A DNA stretch of 64,000 nucleotides from Plasmodium coatneyi (lineage: Eukaryota; Apicomplexa; Aconoidasida; Haemosporida; Plasmodiidae): assembly GCF_001680005.1 (NCBI RefSeq), contig NC_033562.1, positions 1-64,000 of the forward strand, given 5' to 3'. The position numbers and the translations under genes are program-made. Positions 31,977 to 42,638 of the stretch are shown piece by piece; position 1 is the first letter of the stretch, and every line of letters starts with the position of its first letter. The notes under the pieces were generated by a model. It saw only the letters and a list, made by a program, of their open reading frames with translations, ran no database searches and was not told the origin of the DNA.

Positions 31977-33811
31977 CAGAGGGGAAGAAAGGAAGGTAGA
32001 AGGGGTTTAGGGTTCAGGGTTTAGTGTTTCAGGGTTTAGGGATCCATGGTTCACGGTTTACGCTCTGGGGTTCAGGATATAGAGTTCAGGGTTAATGGAG
32101 GAAGGCTTTATTGCTAAGGAAGGTGTTCCTATGGAAAACGTTCTTAAGGAAGATGTCCCTGAGGAACAGGGTCAAATTTCAGGTTGAGATTCGGTGTTTA
32201 GGGTTGATTTTCCTAAGGAACAGGTTCCAAGTGCAAATTCCGGTTTTAGGGAGGAAGACTTTGTTCCTGAGGAAAATGTTCCTAAGGAAGAGACAATTTG
32301 TATCCAAATTGTGGATGCTTAATTTTGGGTTTGGTGTGTTTGAGGCATGTCAAATGAAATTAAGCATCGTGGACAAGGAATTGTATTTAGATCATTTATT
32401 GCAAAACACTTTGACATAATCGTTATAGGCATATGAATATAAATAAAATGTGGGAATGATATTTCACTTTCCTCCCATTAAGCACCATAAACAATGTGTT
32501 ATGGAGTTCATAGTATACTTTTTTTTTTTTTTTGAGTCAATAATATTGTACATTCCTGTATGCTTACCTTTCTTCTTTTTTCCCCAAGTAATATCTATAT
32601 GATGTAATATTAATATTACTAATGCATGTGCAGAACTTTAGTGCATAATTAAATGACAAAGATATAAGTTTTCGCTTAATTTTTGATTCTTGAAAAATTT
32701 ATTGGGTTCCGCGTTTTTCTTTTTTTTTTAGTTTACACGCATATATATTATTAATTTTGTATATAGGAACCATTGTTTTGTGACATACAACAATTGAACA
32801 CAATATTCGTTTAATTTATTACAACCCCTTTTCCTTTTTACATGGACTTTTTCTTTTTAATATTTCCCATTTTCACGTGAAAGTGAAAGTGAATGCTGAA
32901 GTGTCCCAAAAAAAATAGCCTCCCGATGCGCACACCTCAAAAAAAAAAAACAAATGCACTAAACGGAAAATTATAATTTTTAATCCACACAGTGAAGATC
33001 TTAAAATTAGTATAAAAAAAAAAAAAAAAAAAGTAATACACAATAAAATGATCAACACTAATCAACATAAAAACAAACAACAAAAAAAAAAAATAAATAA
33101 TAATAATAATAAAGGTGAATGAATCAGTGGGGGGAGGTGTGAAATTTCGCATTTAGGGAGGGTGTAGGATTTAGCATTTAGGGTAATAATGTAGGATTTC
33201 GCACTTAAGGATGTAAGGTTTTAGGGTATAAGAACAACAATGTTGCCTGGTATTTAGCTGTTTTGGAGTATGAGAACAACAGTGTGGCCTGGTGTTTAGC
33301 TGTTTTAGGTTGTAAGAACAAAAATATGGCCTGATGGTTCAGCTGTTTTAGGATGTAGGAACAACAATATGGACTGGTATTTAGCTGTTAAGGGTTAAAG
33401 TAGTTTAAAGTTATAAGAATTAGGGTGAAAGTGTCCAAAAAAAAAAATAACACTGCGCAAAATGTACATCTTAAAAGAAGAACAAATGTGCTAACTAAAA
33501 TCTCCTTTTTTTAATCCATACGGGGAAGAGTTAAAAAAAGGAGCACCAAGAAAAATAAATAATGCACAATAAAATGATCAACACTAATAAACATGAAAAA
33601 AATATAATAATAAAAAAGAAAAAAACAGGTGGGTCACACAAAATGTCACTCCTGCGAGGTGTACACACATTCCCGCGCGATCGTATCGTTCACTCTCTGT
33701 GTTGGTAAAAAAGGTGGATTGCATATTTCTCCTTAAAAAAAAAAAGAGAGAAGGGGAACCATGTGCATTCCTTTCTTCATAGGGAGAAACACCTCCTATA
33801 TACTAACCACC
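31977..33811. other. Spacer with degenerate telomere-like repeats and a duplication
   Basis: 31995-32100 and 32185-32260 hold GGGTTTAGGGTTCAGGG-type heptamers, with TTCCTAAGGAACAGGTTCC elements also found at 20.2 kb. 33225-33390 is four copies of an about 42-bp unit with GAACAACAATGTGGCCTGG and TATTTAGCTGTTTTAGG. 32880-33110 and 33425-33620 are diverged copies sharing CACAATAAAATGATCAACAC. No gene. Confidence 0.6.
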
Positions 33812-34984
33812 TCAAACGTGTTGCTCCCCTTCGACGACTGCGTTCTTCCCCCTTTGACATATGCTGCCCCCTTTTGACGACGGCAAACCCATAATCCAAT
33901 CTACGATTTTTTTCGAAACTTCCTCATTTCCGGGCTCCTTAACGACGGTATGCTCCATATCCTCCAATGTGTGCATTTCCTTATTGTTTACATCGAGTCG
34001 ATCATAGAACGATAGGGATCCGTCATAGGAGCACAAAATGTCCTCCTTAGAATGAATAATCAACACAGGGATATCCTTAGGCATGTGTTCTATGTCATTG
34101 TCTAAGGTGTCAATTGCTTTCAAAAGCTCATAGCCAAGTCTATACGTGATTGCCTCCTTAGATCGAATTTTATCATACTTAATAATATATTTAACATACG
34201 GATACTTCTTATACGCATATTTGTTAATAAGTCTCACCGTTGGAAACCAATCAGCAATGCACTTAGACAATGGGAGATAGACGTTCTGAAATAGGAACGA
34301 ATTTCTCGATGGTAGCTTTTTAACAGCTATCATAGGAGAGATGGAAATACACCCGTTGATGTGTAGTCCCGTACCTTCTCTTCTATTTTTTGTCTTTCCC
34401 AATATTTGTAGCATCCTTAAAGCGATACTTCCCCCCATAGATATACCTATTACGTAAGTGGGAAGAGCCTTCCTCCCACATATTTGGTCCTCCCGAAATG
34501 GTAAATTACTATCCTCCCCCTTCCGTGGATCACCCCCATTGGAACCATTTATTCTATCCTGAATGTTCCTAATACACTGCATTACATCATAGGCGAAATC
34601 GTCAAACTCCTTTACATGATAACTGAGCTTCTCAAATCCATCTGATAAACCGTGACCTTGTAAATCTAATCCAAAAACGGAATATCCATTTTTGTTGAAA
34701 TGTTCTACCCAGCTATCTTTATAAAGGTAAAAATTATTTCCATCTTTTAATATGGCTTTATCGTTATTTACAATTTCAACGTTATGTCTTAAAAAGGTCA
34801 ATCTTGCATGTGAGCCTAAACCATGAATTAAAATTATAATGCCTATGGCGTTCCTTACTAACCATCCGTATGATCGTAATAACAACCCATCTTTGTTAAA
34901 AAATGAATCAAGCCTTGGCTTTCCATCCAGTCTAGAGGCCCCTCTCAAGGATATTTCTTTATCGCGCAATTCATTATCAACCAT
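33812..34984 (-). CDS. PST-A type lysophospholipase (alpha/beta hydrolase)
   Basis: Single-exon gene, 390 residues, of the Plasmodium subtelomeric lysophospholipase / monoacylglycerol-lipase-like family (PST-A). Visible alpha/beta hydrolase landmarks: the HGLGSHAR oxyanion loop (54-61), LDLQGHGLSDG (106-116), nucleophile elbow GISMG with Ser182, Asp315 in HSKEDILC, and His345 in LEDMEHTVV, so the Ser-Asp-His triad is complete. Expected to cleave acyl esters of (lyso)phospholipids or monoglycerides. No clear signal peptide or RxLxE is visible, so location is uncertain. The C-terminal 25 residues after the hydrolase fold are hydrophilic. It lies between the KIR cluster and the exported-protein zone. 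Confidence 0.9.
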   Translation of the reverse strand: MVDNELRDKEISLRGASRLDGKPRLDSFFNKDGLLLRSYGWLVRNAIGIIILIHGLGSHARLTFLRHNVEIVNNDKAILKDGNNFYLYKDSWVEHFNKNGYSVFGLDLQGHGLSDGFEKLSYHVKEFDDFAYDVMQCIRNIQDRINGSNGGDPRKGEDSNLPFREDQICGRKALPTYVIGISMGGSIALRMLQILGKTKNRREGTGLHINGCISISPMIAVKKLPSRNSFLFQNVYLPLSKCIADWFPTVRLINKYAYKKYPYVKYIIKYDKIRSKEAITYRLGYELLKAIDTLDNDIEHMPKDIPVLIIHSKEDILCSYDGSLSFYDRLDVNNKEMHTLEDMEHTVVKEPGNEEVSKKIVDWIMGLPSSKGGSICQRGKNAVVEGEQHV

Positions 34985-35382
34985 TATATAAGTTAAAAAA
35001 AAGAAACAAACAAAAATTTTTTAGTTCATCATAAAATGAAAAAACAAACAGTGGACAGAAAAAAACAAAAGAATTGCTACTTAGTATAACGTCTCAAGGA
35101 GAAAGCTCCTGAAAGTAATGTATATACTTAATACAATAGTCATACTTCAAAAAAAGAGGGGGGGGGAGGGGAACTTTTCTAACTTCTGCTTTTAACTGTA
35201 CCATTATTAAGCCACCCATAAAAATGCGCAATTCATCCCCTTCCCTTCTCAGTTTTGGCTTAATTCGGCAAAGACCTTAATCCATCCATCCCCCATGGAA
35301 TTTGGACAAAACACTATTTCTTATTGGATCGTACCCGTGTACGTGCTCCTCTTTTTTTTACAGAGAAAAATTACTATTTCGT

Positions 35383-35418
<36 letters not shown>

Positions 35419-37216
35419 TTTGTTCTGTAATAAAAAGTTTTTTACATGCATTAGAAAAAAATTATTTTCGGGGCAATTTTACATATATTTATATTTTAAT
35501 AAAAATTGCATGTACATAAAATTGTTGTACGTACCCTTAATGATGTATTCTATCACTTCAGTGTATGCATTCAATGCAGTATATATGCGCATATATATTA
35601 CCATAGGTCCTTCCCTCTCTTCTTTTTTTATAAAATATTATTGATATGTCAAAACTAATGTTTTAATCTGTTGAATGACTGACTACATACATATATAAAG
35701 GAAGGAAGAATTCAAATTATTTTCAACTAAACCATTTCAATCTCGGAGCTTCTAGGGCACAGAATACGCAGACTTGCAGACTGCAGAGACTGCTTTTTCG
35801 CATTTTATATTTTACTCTGTCTTATCTTAATAGAAAAAAAAACGGGAAAGAAAATAACGTTTAAAAAAAAATATATTTTTTTTTTCGATAAAGAAAAAAT
35901 TTTATTTAAAAAAAATTTTTTTTTCTCTTTTATTGAAGAAATGAAGGAAAAAGCGATTTGGAAAAAAGGAACGAAAAAACCCATGCGCTCACTTTTTTGT
36001 TCCTAAAAGGTTAAAATAATATATTTCTACGATAGCTATATACAATAAAGAAGAAAATATTTTCAAATTATACATAAAAAAATACTAATACTTGATAAGA
36101 AGAAGGAAGAAAAAAAAAATAATAATATAAGAAGAAAATAAATATAAAATAAGGTAAAATAAACAAGTATATTTTCATTTTATCACCTTCTTAAACAACA
36201 ATTTGTTCGCGATGTCGAGGTCCTCTTCCGGAGTTTTCATTTTTATATTATCTATAATCTGGTATGAATGAGGAGAAAAAAAAAAAAAAAAAAAGGAAAT
36301 TTATAAGGCATGCGCAGGAATGAAAGGTGTAACACAATTTTTCCGTGTTAAAAAGTGTCTCACATTCTGATAATTACATTTTTAATAAAATAAATGTATA
36401 AAATTATGTTCCATGAAAATAGTTCCCCCCTCCCTTTTTTCTTTTTTCTTTCTTTTTTTTTTTTTTTGACGTAAAGAGGTTATCGGCTAGCTAGCTAGCT
36501 TAAGCGCAGAGGCGGATACTAAAAGGAAAAAAATTAAAAAAATGCTTTGTAAAACTTCCGATGCGTTCTACAATAATTGTAACGACATGAAAGAAGGAAA
36601 AAATGGATATTTTTTAGAAGAAACTGAAAAGTGGGAGTTCAATTCTTCCCTTTTCTTTCTATGTTGTCACTCTAAAAGTACATATTTATAAGAATATTAA
36701 ATATGACACCCTCATAGTACTCTACCGCTTCGCCTAATTCTTATGAACCAATGTGATCAAAGGTAGTGACAGTCCAATTACTGCCTTCTTTTTTGCCATC
36801 TTTAAAAACACAGTTTGATTTAGAAATCGCGCAAAAGTTGGGGCATCCCCTGTTTTTTCTTCGTTCAACATATGTCCGGATTATGTCGTGATTATGCCGT
36901 AACAGTTATTATATAGTAACCGTATTTTTTCTACTGTGTCAATTTATAGCATTATTCCTACTGAGCCTTTTCTTTTTCCTTCTTTTTTCATGTGAAAAGA
37001 TTATACGCAAGTTACCTTATGCGCAAAAGTGAATGCAGGGAAAAAAAGTGTAAAAGAACCGTTGAACCATTCAAGCAAGAAATTCCTACTACCAAGTGAA
37101 TCCATCCAACAGTGTTCCAGTTGAAATAATGAATAATAAAAAAAAAAAAAAAGAAATTATATTTTGTTTTAAACTGAATATTAAACGAGTCTTGCACAGA
37201 AAGGACGGCAAACAAA
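34985..37216. other. AT-rich intergenic region
   Basis: Upstream regions of the lipase (minus) and the PHIST gene (plus), arranged divergently. Poly(A)/poly(T) runs at 35380-35412, 35870-35940, 36095-36125, 36280-36297 and 37140-37155. A TAGC microsatellite (GGCTAGCTAGCTAGCT) sits at 36487-36502. No gene or RNA recognised. Confidence 0.6.
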
Positions 37217-38613
37217 ATGGTTTTTCCGAAGGATCGTCGTTTGTTGGTATACCCTTTACTTGTTATGTACTTTGTCCTACTTTGGACTGAGTCACAGGTA
37301 CGTGGAAGTTGTACGTGGTTCGTTTTTATCTTTATTCCTTCTTTTTCTTATCACAGTGGTGCCAACATATGCCAAAATACAATTTGTCCCTTTGTCCAAA
37401 TTTATCATTGTAAACGTTATCTATTTGCTTCCCCGCCTTGGCGTTCCCCCTTTAATGTTGTCCATTGCGCTGTTCACGGCAGATTATTTTATTTCATTAT
37501 ATTTTACTTTATTCCATTCTACTTTATTCTTTTCTTTTCTATTTTATTTTATTCCTTCCTTTGCAGAGCTTAAATGGGGCAACGCACGTGGGGACCTTGA
37601 TAGGGACATACCCATCTGGGCGTTCAAGAAGTTTGTCCGAGTTATTGCTTTCTTCAAACGATTCCATATTCGTGGAGAAGCAGCACACGAATGGGAACCA
37701 CCACACTTCCAGAAATGGCCACAGTAGCAATAACCAGAAAAGTAACTCACACGGGGAGATACACGCATGGGGCAACTGGTCTGATGCGAGTCTGCTTGAC
37801 AGATCCGATGTGAATCTACTTGACAGGTCCAATGATAGTCTGTTTGACGGGTCTAATGAAAGTCTGTTTGACTGGTCCAATGATAGTCTGTTTGACAGGT
37901 CCAATGATAGTCTGTTTGATGGGTCCGACATGGGAAATGGTAGGGAGCCCTGCATTCAGGAACGTTATGGAGGCTACCCTCATCAAACTTATAGAAGGTG
38001 CCCCCCGCAACGATATGGAAGTTACCCTCAACAAAGTCATGAAGCCCATGCAAGGCAATACAGTGGGACTGCTTACCCCAATTGGAGGAATCGTATCCTA
38101 GACAAGTACAGACCAATGCTCCCATATGGTTGCGCCATCGAGGACATTTCGAAGGACTTCACAGATGAGTATATATTGAACATGCCGGAAACATTATTTA
38201 TTAGGACCAGTAAAAGAAAGGCATTTATTTTATACTTTTACAATGGGATCTACTTAGAAAGGAAGTATTATGCCATGGTGAATAATTTGAACAGATGGTT
38301 TTCCAGCGTAGCAGAAGCCCATAATTTGCCAGATGATTACAAGTTAGAGTGGTGGGAAGAATGCAAGAAAGAGCTTCTGCACGATTTGGAATGTATCCAA
38401 AGGACATGTGAAAGTTTCTTCTGGAACTTTATTACTAAAGGGAGAAAAGAATATGTATGGACTATACCATTTGAAAATCTACTACATCGTCTTCGCAATT
38501 TAACGAATGGAAGTATTAACCGAAACAAGGAGAAATGGACTAATATTTTGGCACAGAAGATGAGAAGCAACAGAGCGAGCGCAAGCAGGAAGTACATTAC
38601 TCAACAAAGATAA
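37217..38613 (+). CDS. PHIST-domain exported protein with octapeptide repeats
   Basis: Exon 1 37217-37297 codes a 27-residue leader (DRRLLVYPLLVMYFVLLW hydrophobic core). The intron is 37298-37566; exon 2 37567-38613 follows in phase 0, about 375 residues. A canonical export site RSLSE lies at residues 48-52, the usual distance after the leader. Six copies of an eight-residue repeat (LFDRSNDS type, coded by 37792-37935) come next, then a Tyr/Gln/Pro-rich linker, and a C-terminal PHIST/PRESAN-like helical domain recognisable by its Trp pattern (LEWWEECKKELLHDLE, FFWNFITKGRKEYVW). PHIST proteins are exported into the red cell and bind cytoskeleton or membrane partners; the specific role here is not known. 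Confidence 0.88.
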
Positions 38614-39454
38614 AAGGTGGAAGTTGGAACAAAAGGGCAAAGGAAGGAGGAGCGTTGTGGAGGATGGCTCAACATCTTTAATTATTCGATGACGGGCTGA
38701 TGCAATATGGATTTTTTTTTTTGTTCCTGCCTTCTCCTTACATTTACATCCTAAGTGAACCTATGAGATGGTTGGTTCCTTTCCCCCCCCTTTTTTTTAA
38801 TAGCAATGGTAAGCTCCCGTGGTATTGTACCTTTCCCCGCCCAATGAAGAGCCAACTGCCCGTTTGTGTCTGATCATTTATGATTATACCCATCTGCGAT
38901 CACACCCATCTGTGGTGGTCTCATTGTGATGGCCAATTTGTGATGGTCTGCGTATGATTAGACCTATGTGTGATTATGCCCATTTGTGATTACACCTATT
39001 TGTGATTACACCTATTTGTGATTACACCCATTTGTGATTACACCCATTTGTGATTACATCCATTTGTGGTTACACCCATTTGTTATTACACCTATTGAAG
39101 GTAGCCTATTTATGATTACACCTATTTATTATTATACCTATTTGTGATGGCCTATTTGTGCGTGCGATGCGTTCAATTCCTTTACCGTTTGGCCGTCGCA
39201 TGCCGTAATCCACCCTTTGTGAATGGCCTAGCGCACCTGATTTGAAATTAATAATTAACGCTATGACGCGACAACGTCGAAGGATAATAATTTTTCGTTT
39301 GTTGCTCCCGCGCCATGGACACAAGAAATGTGACCATACGTTCAACATAGTTTCGTATATTCCTACGCGCATATCGGTGTAATTCGCGTTATGGAAATTC
39401 TTAGTTACACCTTAGAAATTCGGATGGAGTACCCCTTCCCGGCTCGCGCACATT

Positions 39455-39770
39455 TGTGTACTTATCACAACACGGAGTTCTGCTTAGTTTTTTTCATTAA
39501 AAATAAGATCGTCTGCAAGGTGCGCACAAATTGAATCGAAATCGAGTTGGAAGTTCCATGTTAAAATTTTAAGGAGGTAACACATAGAAAAAGGCGACGG
39601 CGGCACACATAATTCGCATGGTTATGCCAGATAGAATGCGACGCTTTAAATCTGTTATATTTGCTGTGGTACACTTTTCTGTGAGGTTGCAAGGGCACGG
39701 CTTGTAAAATTCGCATATATATGTGTATGCTTGTATGATCGCGCATATTTGCTTTTTTTTTTTTTTGTTC
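39455..39770. repeat. Subtelomeric duplicated element, copy 2
   Basis: Direct-orientation homologue of 24711-25020, about 14.7 kb away. It carries the same CTTATCACAACAC start, GGTAACACATAGAAAAAGG, and CATAATTCGCATGGTTATGC core, with several substitutions and small length changes. Confidence 0.8.
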
Positions 39771-40104
39771 ATTTTAAGTTACTTTTTTCTTTTTAAAGTT
39801 GCGTACAATTCTGTTTCCGTGACCTCTTCTTCATTTCTTTAAACAGAATTTCGACACAACTGCACCCAAAAAATTAGGCATACCACCTCAAAGTACACAC
39901 TTTACCAAATGGGCAAAATTCGGTTTACCACATCAAAGTACACACATTATCAAATGTCCAAAATGACAAATACCTGAAAATGAAGGTTACCACCTGAAAG
40001 TACATACATTAGCAAGGGTCAGCACAACTACTAATAAAAAAGGCTCCAAGGTTTAGGAGCCGGGTTCAGGGTATAAGAATAGTGGTCCATAATATAACAA
40101 TTGA

Positions 40105-41262
40105 GGTTAAGGGTTTAGGGTTAGGGTTTAGGGTTAGGGTTTAGGGTTCAGGTTTTAGAGTTTAGGGTTTAGGGTCCAGGGTTTATGGTTCGGGTTTTAA
40201 GGTTCAGGATTTAATGTTCAGTATTTAAGGTTCAGGAATTAAGGTTCATGCTTTAGGGTTCAGGGTTTAAGTTTCAGCGTTTAATTTTCAGTTTTTGGAT
40301 TTCAGGTTTTAGGGTGTAAGAATATGTTTCTAAGGAAAAATTTCTAGGTAAGATGTTTCTAGGGTAAGTGTTTGTAGGGAACAGATTCCATATTTAGGAT
40401 TTAGGGTTCATGGTTTAGGGTTTAGTGTTGACTGTTCAGTTTGAGCATTCAGGGTTTATTGTTCACGATTCAGTGTTCATCTTTGAGGGTTCGCGGTTCA
40501 GGGTTAAGTATTTAGGGTTTCAGGGTTCAAGTGTCTAGGGTTTAGGGTTCAGAATTTAAGTTTTTTATTGTCTAGGGTTTAACGCTCAGGGTTTAGGATT
40601 CAAGGGTGTGTGTTCAGGTATTGAGGTTTAGAGCTCAGTCTTTAGGATTTAAGGTTTAGAATTCAGGATTTAGTATTCAGGATTTAGGATTCAGCATTTA
40701 GGATCTGGGTTTATTATTTAGGGTTAAATGTTTAGGTTTTAGTGTTCGGTGTTTAGGATTTTGGGTTCAGGGATTAGGGTTAAGGGTTAAACGTTTAAGG
40801 ATTAGGGTTCAGCTTTCAGGGTTTGAGGTTTCAGTGTTCAAGTATCTAGGGTTTAAAATTCAGGATTTAAGTGTTTTAGTGTGTAAGGTTTAGCGCTTGG
40901 GGTTCAGCGTTCAGCATTTAGGGTTCAGGTTTTGGGGGTTGATTAGTTTCAGGCTTTAAGGTTCAGCCTTCAAGTTTCAAGGTTTTAGGGTTTAGGGTTT
41001 TAGGGTTTAGGGTTATGGCTTTAGTATTACGTCTTTAGGGTTAAGTTGTTAGGGTTTAGAGTTTAGGTTTTACTGTTTAGAGTTTAGATTTTAGGGTTTA
41101 GAATTCAGGGATTATGGTTTATGGTTTAGGGTTCGGGGTTTAGGTTTTAGGGTTCGGGGTTTAGGTTTTAGGGTTCGGGGTTTAGGTTTTAGGGTTTAGA
41201 TTTAGGGTTCAGGGTTTAGGGTTAAGGGTTTAGGGTTAAGGGTTTAGGGTTTAGGGTTTATG
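40105..41262. repeat. Interstitial degenerate telomere-like tract (inverted relative to the chromosome end)
   Basis: About 1.15 kb of GGGTTTAGGGTTCAGGG-type heptamers, clean at both ends (40105-40175, 41195-41262) and mutated in the middle (GTTTAG, GATTCAG and similar variants). The G-rich strand is the plus strand, opposite to the terminal array. Intrachromosomal telomere-like repeats are a known feature of the P. knowlesi genome. Confidence 0.88.
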
Positions 41263-42638
41263 ATTTATCATTCAACTTTCTGATTTTTTTTTTCTGGTTT
41301 AGAAGGAAGGTGCGTCTAATCAGGGAGGAAAGTGAAGGATTTAAAAAGGAACGGTTGAAGAATGAAAGGATGTCTGAGGAAATAAGGGAGGAGGTGTAGG
41401 GACGGAGGAGGTACGGAATGGTCTAAGGAAAGGAGGATTACATACCCGAACTTCTCGTATGAATGTCTTTTTTTGGGTTTCAGACATTCACGTGATTACT
41501 CTAAAAAGTGAATGTCTCCCACCAGATAATTTAGCATTGGATGGTAATATAATTAAAAGTATTCCCTTGCGTGAAGGATTTTAGAACTATTCAAATTTTA
41601 ATACAGTTGGAAATATTGATATTGCATTGTAATTATTGTTTACTTATGGAGTTATGTTTTATATTGTATTAATTTTTTTTTTCTCCTCCTCAAAAAAAAA
41701 ATCTTAGTATTCATTCATGAGAACTATTCTATAATTTTTTATACTAACTGCTGCGCGGTTGGTCCTTGAAAAATATAGACTATAATTGGAAAAAATAAAT
41801 TGCTTCTTCTTTCATTAGTTTTTATTTTTCTACTTTTTTCTCTTCTTCGTAAATTCAATTCTGAATTTAAATAACACATTTTTGACAAAACATAGAATAT
41901 ATATTAATTTCATAAAAGAATGCATAGATCTAAGTATGATTAAAGTGAATAATAATAATATTTTGTTGAATATTGTTAAAAGAAAAAAAAGGATGGTTCT
42001 ATAAGGATATTTTTTTTTAGAATATTTTAAATAATATCTTTTTTACTGACATGAATAATAGAAAAAGAGAAGCAATTTTTTTTTACCTTGAACCTATGAC
42101 AACACGCTATACCACTTACAAAAAAACAAATTTTCATCCTTCCAATCACATGCAAAATACATTTAATATAATTTCTCGATCACTATTCTACCCATCATTA
42201 TAGCTAAATGAAAACAATAAATTATTAGTGCATATGTATTTTTTTTTTTTTTTTGAAATACATAATTTGCATTATTCCACAGCTAGAAGTGCCATATAAC
42301 TGAAAAATATCTAGCGTCCCTTCACAATACTAACAGTTTGAATATTATTTTTTAAGTAATGTAATATTCAATAAAATATGTGTTTTTCATTTTGCATTAT
42401 GACATTTTTTTTTATATATGTTATTATGCATTTTAATTTACTTTCCTCATTTGAGGTACAATTCACAAAGTATAGAACAAGACAGTACGTTACATACGCA
42501 AACGATTTCATTAGCATTCCCTATGAACAGGGGGAAAAAAATAATGATATAATCTACATAAATATATATAAACAAAAAGCATGTCACAATTTCGAACCTT
42601 CTTTACGCTAGAGGCACGAACAAAAACAGAAGAACAAA

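Larger units (their letters stand above)
38614..42638. other. Spacer with minisatellite, duplicated element and interstitial telomere tract
   Basis: 38870-39150: about 15 copies of a TTTGTGATTACACCYA unit. 39455-39770: second copy of the 24.7 kb element. 39860-40030: three imperfect copies of a unit with CACCTCAAAGTACACAC. 40105-41262: degenerate telomere heptamers. 41300-41430: GGAAGG purine repeats. 41450-42638: AT-rich upstream of the next gene. No gene. Confidence 0.6.
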
